NCBI RefSeq assembly: GCF_001653235.2
Contig: NC_035791.1
Span: forward strand, 3,596,001 to 3,660,000
Direction: 5' to 3'
DNA length: 64,000 bases
DNA from: Pochonia chlamydosporia 170
Lineage: Eukaryota; Ascomycota; Sordariomycetes; Hypocreales; Clavicipitaceae
Shown here: positions 8,733 to 19,189 of the stretch, piece by piece
Layout: every line of letters begins with the position of its first letter
Numbering within the stretch: the stretch's first letter is position 1
Translations under genes and position numbers: made by a program
The notes under the pieces: generated by a model
Seen by the model: the letters and a program-made list of their open reading frames with translations, nothing else
What the model was told of the DNA's origin: nothing
Database searches by the model: none

Positions 8733-11696
8733 ATGGCAAAGGGCCAGGACACGGCGGCCCAACCGCAACGCCGACGACAATGGAAACTACCCGCCTGGTT
8801 GAACCACTTTAATCTTCATGATGGGAAAATCGTCCTCCGGTGCTGGGTCGCCGCCTGGGTCGGCTCACTGCTCATGTTCATCCAACCAACCCTCACCAAC
8901 ATGGGACTGGCGGCATTCTTCGCCCTCCTGGTTCTAGTTGCTGTGCCTCCAGCGAGCATTCTCCTAGTCTATCTACTGGCGTCGCTGTCTCTCCTCCTAG
9001 GCATGTGCTTCGGTTGGGCATGGGGCCTCTTGACAATGAAAGCTGCTCTTGCTGCACGTCCAGAGGCCGAGACGCAGCAGTCCCTAAAGGCACTTCAACA
9101 AACTGCTGCTGCACAGGCAAATCAAACGGGGCAGCCGGCCGCGTGGGAAGCTCAAGTACTTGTACACGAAGGATTTATGCTGGATGCCCGTGTCACGACA
9201 GTCTTCTATGTCATGTCTTGCGTCTTTATATACGCCCTGTGTAGGATACGCATGAAGAATGCGAAATTTGTCCTGCTGCAGCTATTTGGTATCATATCCG
9301 TGGACATCTTCTTACTTATTGGTCCTACGCTGCCAACGTTTACGGCGGACCTGGGCACCGTTCTGGTGAAACCGGCTGCCGTTGGAATTGCGTTAGGCTC
9401 GGCGTGTTGCTTGATCTTCTTCCCGCAGTCAACGTCATATGCTGTATTGGAGAAGATGGAGAAGTTGGTGCTCCTACAGGGAATTGCTGTCAGCACGACC
9501 AAAAAGCGCCTTGGTGACGATGAGGTATCAGTAACCGAGTTAGTAGAAGCAAAGGGCAAAACCATGGCTTTATACAAGGCGATGGAACCGGCTCTTGCCT
9601 TCTTGCCACTCGACTTTTCGCGTGGTCGATGGAACGCAGAGGATGTGAAGGGCCTGCAGGCGCGTGTCAGAGATATCATGACTGCGAGTTTGTCCCTGGT
9701 TGACTTTCACATTTCTCGAATCAAGGTGATTGAGAAGGAGGAGAAGCTGGAGCAGCATCACAACGCCGAAGAGAAGAAGGGTCTGGACAAGCCCAGCATA
9801 GGCAGGCACCAGATGCAGGAAAGTTCAGACCTGTTGCATGCGCTTCGAAGCCCGGAACTCGGTGAAGTACGCGATCGAACAAAGGCAGCACTCTTTGACA
9901 CAACTGCCGAAGTGTTGCAGGTTTGCTCCGAGTCTATCAAATCAGTCGCCAAGTGCATCAGCACTGTCAACAGACATCGATGGATAGGTCAGCCTTCAGC
10001 GCAGTCGTTTGATGAGCTGGCGCAAGAATTGCAAACAGAACTGGATGCCCTGCGCTCTTCCAGAGATCTGTGCATTACAAACACGACTGAAAAAGTCCTC
10101 GACACGCACCGGGATTTATTCGATGCCAAGGGTGAACTGAAGAGCCCTGGTGACGGGGGAGCTCGACTGCTTCGAGGGATAGTTGTAGCCATGGTTATTG
10201 AAGAACGAATAATCGGCATGGCGACGGCAATAGAAAAGTTGCTCGAATATGTTCTACACCTCATGAATACTCGGAAGACACACCGCATCTGGGTTCCCCT
10301 GCGCATTCGCTATGCCTTCACTTGGTTGCTAGACGGGAGACTTTCCGTCCCAGTATCCGGCACGACTACTGATGCAGCCAACGATCCAGACAGCACCACC
10401 GACCCGGTTCTCCTTCACGATCAAGCGGAAGAGGCGCATAGACGTCTCCGTGTAAGCCGTGGGGACTATGTCAGACCTCGCAAGAAGTCAGCCGTCACGC
10501 GAGCACTTATGGCTACATTCCGCTGGCTATTCAACCCTGCTGGTTTATACGCCCTCCGGATGGTCATTGTGACAGTTGCGACTGCTATACCCGCCGCTAT
10601 CCCCAGCTCAGCCGGGTTCTTCTATCGCGAAAAGGGAATCTGGGGCGTCATCAGTGCCCAGACCTGTTTACTGCCGTACATGGCCGACTTTACATTCTCA
10701 GTTGTATCTCGTGGACTTGGTACCGTCATCGGCGGCGTAATGGGAATGGTAGCATGGTACATCGGATCTGGATCTGGCGTTGGAAACCCCTACGGACTAG
10801 GTGCCATATCCGCCTTGATGATCTTGATTCTTCTGTGGTGGCGAATATTCCTCCCTCCAGCCTTCGCCCAAGCTAGCATCATGGCCGGCGCAACCTACGC
10901 TCTCGTAGTCGGCTTCAGCTACGACCACTATCACATTACACAGTATGGTCTCCCGGGCGTGGGCTACGAAGCATTCTGGAAACGACTCGTCACCGTCCTC
11001 CTCGGCTTCCTCGCCTCATGTATCGTCCAGCTATTCCCCAAGCCACCCTCCGCCGCAAACCACGTATGCAAGACACTCTCAAACACCGTCGGCACACTCG
11101 CAGACCACTACGCACTCCTCCTATCCCACTGGGGCCTCGGCCAACAGAACAGCCCTCTGAGCACAGTAGCCGAACAGATATCCCTCGACGTTGCTGAAAC
11201 GCTCGTCTCGCTCGACGGCGCCATCGCCTTGCTCAAGATGGAGCCCAGCTTCGGCCACTTCGACCAGTACACCCTCCGGGAGACGCAAAAGCTGTGCCTC
11301 GCGATGAACCAGTGCCTCGGGCGGCTGCTAGACTTGTCGAGTTCTCTCCCAAAGGAGCATCAGGACCGCTTCAGCAACGTAGTTGGTTTTCTTGACGACC
11401 ACGTAATCGGCGATATTATGGCCGTGCTTGGTGTGGTGAGATTGTCTCTCAAGACGGGCGCCCCTTTGCCGGAGAGGCTGCCTGCGCCGTTGATTCGGAA
11501 CTTTTACACGTGGTGGCATGATAAACACCGTACTGCTATGTTGAGCACGAGCTTGATCCGGAATGAGAATTACAGACGGTATTGTGTTGCTGTGTCTGCT
11601 TATTTGAGGTTTTTGTCGGCGGTGGATGATTTGGTGTTGGTTGTGAAGGGGGCGGTGGGCGAGTGTCATGTTGTGAGGCAGTGGGATGATGTGTAA
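8733..11696 (+). CDS. Aromatic acid exporter-like (ArAE/FUSC, BRE4-like) membrane protein
   Basis: Single exon, 987 residues. The layout is the fungal ArAE pattern: a first block of hydrophobic helices (about residues 33-110 and 150-245), a long soluble middle region with charged, helix-prone stretches (about 245-590), a second membrane block (about 600-770) containing RWLFNPAGLYALRM and a Gly-rich helix pair, then a soluble C-terminal domain. The family includes yeast Bre4 and is distantly related to bacterial fusaric-acid-resistance and AaeB pumps. The likely role is export of aromatic or other weak organic acids at the plasma membrane, though few fungal members are characterised. It lies downstream of a Zn2Cys6 regulator and near a nitrilase, whose products are carboxylic acids. 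Confidence 0.85.
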   Translation: MAKGQDTAAQPQRRRQWKLPAWLNHFNLHDGKIVLRCWVAAWVGSLLMFIQPTLTNMGLAAFFALLVLVAVPPASILLVYLLASLSLLLGMCFGWAWGLLTMKAALAARPEAETQQSLKALQQTAAAQANQTGQPAAWEAQVLVHEGFMLDARVTTVFYVMSCVFIYALCRIRMKNAKFVLLQLFGIISVDIFLLIGPTLPTFTADLGTVLVKPAAVGIALGSACCLIFFPQSTSYAVLEKMEKLVLLQGIAVSTTKKRLGDDEVSVTELVEAKGKTMALYKAMEPALAFLPLDFSRGRWNAEDVKGLQARVRDIMTASLSLVDFHISRIKVIEKEEKLEQHHNAEEKKGLDKPSIGRHQMQESSDLLHALRSPELGEVRDRTKAALFDTTAEVLQVCSESIKSVAKCISTVNRHRWIGQPSAQSFDELAQELQTELDALRSSRDLCITNTTEKVLDTHRDLFDAKGELKSPGDGGARLLRGIVVAMVIEERIIGMATAIEKLLEYVLHLMNTRKTHRIWVPLRIRYAFTWLLDGRLSVPVSGTTTDAANDPDSTTDPVLLHDQAEEAHRRLRVSRGDYVRPRKKSAVTRALMATFRWLFNPAGLYALRMVIVTVATAIPAAIPSSAGFFYREKGIWGVISAQTCLLPYMADFTFSVVSRGLGTVIGGVMGMVAWYIGSGSGVGNPYGLGAISALMILILLWWRIFLPPAFAQASIMAGATYALVVGFSYDHYHITQYGLPGVGYEAFWKRLVTVLLGFLASCIVQLFPKPPSAANHVCKTLSNTVGTLADHYALLLSHWGLGQQNSPLSTVAEQISLDVAETLVSLDGAIALLKMEPSFGHFDQYTLRETQKLCLAMNQCLGRLLDLSSSLPKEHQDRFSNVVGFLDDHVIGDIMAVLGVVRLSLKTGAPLPERLPAPLIRNFYTWWHDKHRTAMLSTSLIRNENYRRYCVAVSAYLRFLSAVDDLVLVVKGAVGECHVVRQWDDV

Positions 11697-12403
11697 TGTG
11701 TATGAAGTGGCTGTAAGAAATTTGCATAGTTGCATTAATGCTGTAAAAGTACAGTGCCTCATCTTCTTTAGACAAAGTAAAGCGTGCAGTTCCTTCATCG
11801 TAGTCTTTGTCAAGCTTCAGAAACCGAGTATATTCGGACGGGCACATACTTACGACCACAGACTTTGCCCGGCTATATAGCTCCGTTTCCGTAGAACAAG
11901 ATCTTGTACATCAACCCACAGCTATCTTGTAAGGTTAGCCTTCTTACTATTGGCTTGCACTCCAGTCTATGTGATATCCGAATAAGAAAAGAAGTCGTCA
12001 GGACCCAATCATTGATGTGATTGCGTTGTAACTATCCTGGAGATCAATAAGCACCACAGGCTTCATAGTCACCACATCAGATGCCGCCGGTTTGCAACTC
12101 TGCGGAGACACCAAGCACAGCCAGCAATGTGGATTCAGACCAGCTTTCAATCCCCTGCTTGGGCTCAGTTCTGCATGTTTTTATGAGTAAGTTGTAGGTA
12201 ATGCTCATTGATATGAATATCGCGAAGGGTTTGTTGCCAGTACCTTCATGCAACTCAATTTCAGATGTTTCTAGCTTTACAAGATGTATACGATGTTGAG
12301 TCCCACGGGAAACAATTTGAGTCGTAAATTAGGTGCAGGAAAATGTGATTACATTAAATAAAACAACGCTCCAATTTTGTTATATACAATCATGTTCAGT
12401 AAA
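11697..12403. other. Convergent 3' intergenic region
   Basis: Lies between the 3' ends of the exporter (+) and thiolase (-). Only short shadow ORFs are seen; it probably contains both polyadenylation regions. Confidence 0.5.
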
Positions 12404-13775
12404 TCATGCGGCCTCATTCACAAAGAGACCAGCCATACCCTGACCCGTACCAATGCACATAGAAGTAAGAAGGATCTTCTTCTTTTGGCGTCGCAACTCA
12501 CTCAATCCAGTCACGACTTGTCTGGCACCGGTGGTACCCAGGGGGTGGCCAAGGGCAATAGCACCTCCACGAGGATTCATCTTCTCCCAGTCTACTGACA
12601 GCTTGTCACGGCAGTAGACGGCCATGGTGGCAAAAGCCTCGTTGATCTCGACAACGTCGATATCAGCAAGAGCAATGTTGTGAATGGCGAGCAGCTTGGG
12701 AATAGCAACGCTAGGTCCGATGCCCATAATGCGGGGAGCAAGACCGGCAACAGTAGAACCGACGTACTTGGCCAGAATGGGCTGGCCGAGCTTAACGGCA
12801 GTAGATCGCTTCATCAAAATGACAGCAGACGCTCCATCAGTAACCTGACTGGCGTTACCGCCCGTGGTCAGGGGTCCCCATTGAGGGAAGGCAGCTCGAA
12901 TCTTTCCAAGACCCTCGGCGGTTGTTCCGGGTCGAATACCCTCATCCTTGGTGAGAGTGACTTCCTTAACCTCGCCGTCAGGACCCTTGACCTTGGTGGT
13001 GATGGGCACAATCTCGTCATCGAACCAACCAGCCTTTTGGGCCTTCTCAGCGCGCTGAAAGCTCACGGCAGAGTACTTGTCCAGTTCTTCCCTGGGAATG
13101 TTGAAGTCGCGGCCGACGTTTTCGCTGGTCCAGCCCATAGGCTGCATGCAATCGGCAGCATCTTGGCTTTCCTTGAGAATAGTCTCGTCGAATGGCTGCT
13201 CAAGACGGTCGCCGGGGGCGGACATGAGCTCGGCACCACCGGCAATACCAACCTCGATAGAGTTGTTTGAGATGGAGTGGGCAATGTCGGCAATTGCCTT
13301 CAGGCCAGAGGAACAGAATCGGTTAACGGTGCTGGCTCCGGCAGTGTTGGGGAAGCCAGCAGCAAGAGCCGCAGCGCGGAGCTTGTAGGCAGCTTTGCCA
13401 TCGGAGACCTGTGACGGGAGAAATTTCAGTAACTATCCAGAGAGTATCAACACAGTGGTAACATACATTGCCAAAGCAGACGTCTTCAACCAGAGCTGGG
13501 TCGAGGTTGCTGCGCTCGCGAACCTGCTTCAAAAGAGCATACATCATGTACTCAAGGCTGGTATCCTTGAATCCGCCCTTGCGAGCTTTGGTGAGCGGCG
13601 TTCGAACCGCAAGAGTAATGACGATGTCATCAGGATTCTTAGACTGACTGTCAAACTCGGCGTTAGCAGCAAAACATGAATGGGTAGCTGCCGCATGCAT
13701 GCATACTTACATCTGATTAATCGCTGACCCTGGGGCCAGATGCTTGATGATGGAACCAATACGCTCGACAGCCAT
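12404..13775 (-). CDS. Peroxisomal 3-ketoacyl-CoA thiolase (acetyl-CoA C-acyltransferase)
   Basis: Three exons, 13775-13711, 13647-13467 and 13408-12404; introns of 63 and 58 bp; 416 residues, the usual thiolase length. It performs the last step of beta-oxidation, cleaving 3-ketoacyl-CoA to acetyl-CoA and a shortened acyl-CoA. Residues 5-13 (RIGSIIKHL) fit the PTS2 peroxisomal signal R-[LIV]-x5-[HQ]-L, so import by Pex7 is expected. The acyl-accepting cysteine is Cys114 (VNRFCSSG). His370 lies in GGAIALGHPLGTTG, and Cys400 in CIGTGQGMAG. The intact PTS2 argues for the degradative POT1/FOX3-type enzyme over the cytosolic biosynthetic thiolase ERG10. No operon-like partner is adjacent. Confidence 0.95.
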
Positions 13776-15506
13776 TGTGTTTGATATGATGAGCGCTTCC
13801 ACTCTTTTCTAAGAATACAGGTGATGAAAATGTTCCAACAACGTCCAAATCTTGATGAAGGAGCTCGAAATGTGGTAACCGTCAGAGGTGGCCGATCGCC
13901 CGTTTATGGGGAAACTTAGCCGTCCAAAGGCCGAGGAGCATATGTGGGGTTGAGCCGAGGCAATACAGACTTGCTTACCTAACGGCCCAAATGCCGTGGC
14001 AAGTAGTGTCAGGTTGCTGCTTCCGGTGGAAGCAGAAAGGCGTTCCGATGGCAAGCCATTATTATCCGGGGAAGGAGGGACTGGTTTGTGGAATTTTGGA
14101 TGGCAGGCGCATTCGTAGAACACCGTCAGGGGTTAGGATAAACATCGTGAGAAAGGTGACGACAGATCTGGATCTGAGAAACTCCATGGCATTGGCCTTC
14201 AGCATCATTGCTACAACAAAACTGTGCCCCACCGACGCGCTCTGCAGAACGATCCAGTCGCAACCCGCAAATTTAGCACGGAGTAGAGATTGGTCGGCAT
14301 TGGAAGTCGATTAATCGGCGCTTTGGACATGTCGAAAATTCGACAGAAGATGCGGATGGTCTCAAAAGCAAGTTCTGGAGCCTCCCGCTGAACCTATGTC
14401 ATGACGACATGTGGCCGTAAACTTGCTAAAATCATTGACAATTCTGGCGTTCCCGAGACACGGGTTTCGCCTGCAAGCCTGTTTGCTAATGTCTTTTCTA
14501 TCAGTAAGGGACGGACCACGTCAGATATATGATGGCGAGCATATTACACTGCGTTGTTTGTCTGCAGTGTCCTCGCCTTGTATGGAGCAGGAGGAGCATA
14601 GACACGCAGTAGCAACATCGCACCTTTATCGATACGCAAATCTGTTCAAATGTTGACGATTCCATATTTCGCCGGGCAAGCAACCGAACGGTCCAGGCTT
14701 CCGAATCGCCCGGAATAGAGGTGCCTCACCGGGGTTGGCGTTTGTTTGCCCCCCTGCAGCTGTGCAACCATCGTGGATTCCAGCCAACCATGACGCCCAC
14801 GGTTGACCATTCACCAGAAGCCAACCTGTACGAAGACAGCCTTGGCCGACCAAGCGGCCGTTCCAGTTATCAGGTGCGACTTTCACAGCCCCAATGTCTC
14901 TCGTCTTCGCGGCGTACCTGGAGATAGGGGCGGTTCCATCCGCCAAGGCGCCGTTGTGGGTTCGGTGGACCATGTTGAGATCTCAAGGCTCGTATCACCG
15001 GATTTACCCCTTGTTCAATAATTCTTTTTCTAATCAGCCGCTCGTAGGCTGCATACACGTAGCCCAACTTGTTCGTGCAGGTGCAGTGAGGCAGGACACC
15101 CAGTGTTTGTTGATTTGTGTCACTCAAGGTGCAGGAAAATTTCGGTCGCAGGGCGACCTTCTTCTTCCATTATCATCGCCACCGCTCGTTTTGGCTACTG
15201 ATGTTGATGGTTTGCATCTCTTCTATTTAGATCTTGGGTTTGGCGGTCTTTTGCTTGTCCTGCTTGCGTAATTTCTACGTCGATTCTGACGTCGGCCAAA
15301 GTGCGACTCCTGCAATTGGACTTGTGTTTGAGAACACACAGACGAAACTGCGACAAAACGAACCAAAGTCATTCGCGTTAGACGTCAATGCAATTCTGAA
15401 TCCAACTTTTGCGACAAGTCGTGTATGCCAGCGCTTTCCAGACTATTTCTCGTACGCGCCGCAGAAACTTGACTTTGAGTCGTCTCTACTTCTCATCACA
15501 CGCATA
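13776..15506. other. Divergent intergenic region, thiolase / GH128
   Basis: About 1.7 kb with no supported gene. The minus-strand ORF at 14626-14973 has mildly protein-like composition but no recognisable motif. The open frame continuing upstream of the GH128 start, back to 15234, is judged leader sequence because the signal peptide begins at 15507. Confidence 0.4.
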
Positions 15507-16545
15507 ATGCGGACCTGGTCATTCCTTGCGCAGATTCTCCCGCTGGTCGGGATCTGTTCTGCTGCGTCATCCAAGCGCGGCCTGGTCTTCACGCCCAACC
15601 CTAATCATCCTGATGATAACAAGATCTGGGTGCAATCTGGCAGCGACCTGAAGTGGTACTACAACTATGGTAGCACACCATCACCAGCCTACAACAGCCT
15701 CTCACAGGACCAGTTTGAGTTTGTTCCAATGATGTGGGGTGTTGGCCCCAATCCCAACGACACACAGTTTCTTACAGAAGTCAAGAAACTCATTGACGAT
15801 GGCACTAAGATCAAACATGTCATGGCATTCAACGAACCGGACACAACCTCCGTCTATGGAGGCAGCAACGTCAAACCTGCAGACGCGGCTCTCGCCTGGG
15901 TCGCCAACTTTGAGCCCCTTGGCAAGATGGGCTTGAAACTTGGCCTACCGGCATGCACTGGAGGATGGGATAGTCTGCCATGGCTCAAGCAGTTCTTGGG
16001 CAACTGCTCCGAGTTGGTCAGCACCGGAAACAACAAGAAGAACTGCACCTGGGACTTTTTACCCGTTCACTGGTACGACAACTTTGCTGGATTGGCGTCT
16101 CACATTGGCGAACGCGAAGCAACGTAAGTTTTCAACTTCTCCAATATACTCGCCATGAGTCGACGGAGTGGTTTTGACTGACAATTCCACATGATACAGT
16201 TGGCCCAACAAATCGATCTGGGTAACAGAATATGCCTACGCCCATCAGGATCTCCAGCCAACCCAAGAATTCTACAATCAAACCATCGACTACTTCGAGA
16301 AGCTCTCAAGCATCGGGCGTTACTCGTACTTTGGCGCGTTCCGCTCGACCAATTCTAATGTCGGTGCCAATGCAGCGTTCCTCAACGGTGGTGGTAAGCT
16401 CACTGATATCGGGTCATGGTACCTTGGCTTTGGCGCCACGGGGAACCAGCCAGACAGCTCCAGTTCCCAAGGCGCTTTGTTGGAACCGACCATGAGGAGC
16501 GTCATTTTTGGCACCATTGCTGGCCTTTTTATCGGCTTTTTGTGA
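15507..16545 (+). CDS. Secreted GH128-type (Asl1-like) beta-1,3-glucanase, probably GPI-anchored
   Basis: Two exons, 15507-16123 and 16200-16545, with a 76-bp intron; 320 residues. The ATG at 15507 opens a clear signal peptide (MRTWSFLAQILPLVGICSA). The domain carries the family landmarks: FVPMMWG, the acid/base-type motif FNEPD with Glu110, a central TGGWDSLPWL segment, FLPVHWYD, and VTEYAY with Glu216 as presumed nucleophile after the splice junction. The C-terminus is Ser-rich followed by a hydrophobic tail (about 305-320) ending in FL, as in GPI precursors. GH128 enzymes cleave beta-1,3-glucan; in a fungus this suggests wall remodelling or attack on other fungal walls. The GPI call is from hydrophobic pattern only. 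Confidence 0.88.
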
Positions 16546-19189
16546 AATGGTACTATGTTGGTGTAATATCAGGGCCATAGATGAACTCGTTGGTCTCTGT
16601 CGGGAGTTTTTTGCGGTTTAATTTCTCACGGGGCATTGACACGATCTGGGAAAAAGCGGCTTGCATCCAAGGGTTTCATGGGATATGGTTTGAGATGTGT
16701 TTGTAAATACTTTTCACGATATAGGGCGTTTCCATATAGAGGTTCCGATTTCGCTGCATCCACGTCGTTTTACTGATCACCCAATTCTTTGGTGATCGAG
16801 ATTACTGTGAGAGCATGTACCGAGTTTAGACAGGTTGACAGGGTATACACGATAGCGTTCAAGTGAACACCAGGGTGATTTATCCTACCAATGAATGTAC
16901 CCACTATGTCGCAATTCGTAACAATGAATGCCAAGTCGTACCAAGACCTTCCAGTGTCAGATCAGTGACCGACAGCAAAATTGTCTCGCCACACCCGAAC
17001 TCAGCCTCCCGTCAACCACGTTTAAAATACCCACGTGGTATCTCGTATCAATGACACGCATCTATCGGGATCGGAAGCCTCAGCTACCTCCGATGGCCGT
17101 TGTAAACCATGCCACGCTGAGCTCAGTATCCTCACGATCACTCCACGTCCGGAGTAAAATCGGCCTCTCCGGTTGCCACTGCGGGAGACACACTCCTCGC
17201 CGCCCGGAGTGGGGCGCTCGGACATCACGGCCTCCACGTGACTCGGTTGCTGCTCTTTCAGCGACCCACCGCAAGCCGCCAAGACACGGCGGGCTTGGCA
17301 TGGAAGGCGCTGAGAAGCCTTCAGAATCATCCAACCGTCACAGACTGGGCAAAACCATGCCAAGAAGCAGCTGCGCTGTTACCGTTGCCATATACCTGCT
17401 GTATTTGGTTGAATGCAGATGAGACATTGAATTGAACCCACGTGTTGGGCATCCGTGCAAGAAGAAGAAACGACCCGTCTCTTCTTGAGGCGCCAATGCG
17501 ACTCGCCTCATTAGAACGGGAAGGTTGTCAAATGTCGAGCATCCATCGATTCCGAGCCGTCATCGACGGGCACTGGGTCGTCACAGCGCGCGCCAAGCCC
17601 TATATTCCAGGGCCCCTCTTGTGGGATGACACTGATAGGCGCCGCACCATCCACTAATAGTCCACAGTTGTCCACTAACCATGCCGGGGTTGGCCACTGA
17701 GACGCAGCCCCAAGATAAGCTTGGGGCTGTCCAACATAACCTTAACTCACTAAGTTGCAGAAGACCATGCAAACATGCCACCATTTGGCCAGTCGCAGCT
17801 TAATCGGCTCCCACAACACTGTTGCTGAAGCCACCTTCAGTCAAGTTTGGCTTGCATGGTCTGCCACTGTGATGTGGACAAAGACCACCGCCTATTCATC
17901 TTGGCAATAGCTTGCTGCTTCAACGACTGGTCGACGCGCGTCGCCAAGAGAGGTGTCCTCTTGGCACGAAAACAAACTGATCATAAGCAGGAGGAGAGGA
18001 TGAGAGAAAGAAGTGTGGTCTACCAGAGGGCATCCATCAACCATTTTCTGACTGTCGATGGAATGTAAGTCAACCTGTGGCATGGCACACTGGCCATCCG
18101 GGACAAGGTGTGGGTTGCAAGCAGGAGATTTGTGCAAATGTCTGGTCTGGTTTGCTTGCGTAGGGCCCTCTGTGCCAATGGGAATAAACTATGTCTCAGT
18201 GGGAAGCACCTGCCGAAAAGGATTGGGCTGTCTCGGGAGGCAATGCCAGGTGCTAAGGCAGGTGCTGCTAAACTCTGTTTTCAGAGGCATGGACCCGGCG
18301 GCTGCTCCTTCCCTGCTAGTTTTAAACTTTTGTGGCTGCCAATGTAAGTTCCTCGCTCGCCCCCAGTCCCCGCCCCAGTCAACCAGACACAACTTCACCT
18401 GAATCTGTTTGTCAACACTCATCACGATTTGCTCCCTTGGCAGTTAATTCCCAGCCGGATTTTTGCCCCATTCTCTTGGCGCTGCGAACAGAGAAACTCC
18501 TCCGTTGGTTTGTGCAATGTTTGGGACTGGAATGCCCCACAACCTCACACATCGATGCTATCAAGGAGTTGTCCGCTCCGGTTTGACGTCACGCCACCAC
18601 CCGCACAATGCCCATCGAAGCCGTCACCCACGTAATTTAGGCGTGGGGAAAGAGGCTCAATGGCAACTATGACTCGTTAGTTATCATTAGGAATGGCGGT
18701 TTGCCAAGCAAATTTACATGGAACAGCAACTCTGCCGACCCACGGCTGGACCAACTTTCTTGGCGTTTCTCCGGGTTCTCTACATTGTGTTGGGATAGAT
18801 CCGCGGAAGAGTTCTCGGCTGCGAAGTACTTATACATCCCTTTGTCCCCCGCATGTCATTCTTGTACTCTCTTGATGTCTAATAATCATACAGTTTTGAT
18901 TTCCAAAATCAATACTAGAAAATAAAAGTCCCTTCACATATACCAGCTCAGCATTGGCTCTGATCTTGGTTGGGACTTCTGAGCTTCACGAGGCTCTCAT
19001 ACCAGCACAACTACCACAACTTCTCCAGAGGGGCGCGATCACTCGTTAGCCCTATACACCCGAGCGTCGTTTTGGCGATCTCAACGCCTCCCTCACCGTC
19101 TATGACTTATATTCGGCCATTCACTTCTCTGTGCTCCCCATCCGAGCAACGCAACGGCGGATCCGTCTCTCACTGGCCATCGTCTGACA
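16546..19189. other. Long intergenic region upstream of the ENA-type ATPase
   Basis: About 2.6 kb without a supported gene. ORFs here are short and compositionally noise-like. The main structure seen is a high density of PacC-type hexamers, annotated separately. Confidence 0.6.
16930..18764 (+). promoter_or_regulatory. Cluster of twelve PacC-type GCCARG hexamers
   Basis: GCCARG or its complement occurs at 16930, 17294, 17359, 17592, 17900, 17943, 17960, 18245, 18436, 18475, 18703 and 18759. Eight fall in the 865 bp from 17900 to 18764. PacC/Rim101 binds this core in ascomycetes and activates alkaline-induced genes, and ENA ATPases are classic targets. Function here is inferred. Confidence 0.5.
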
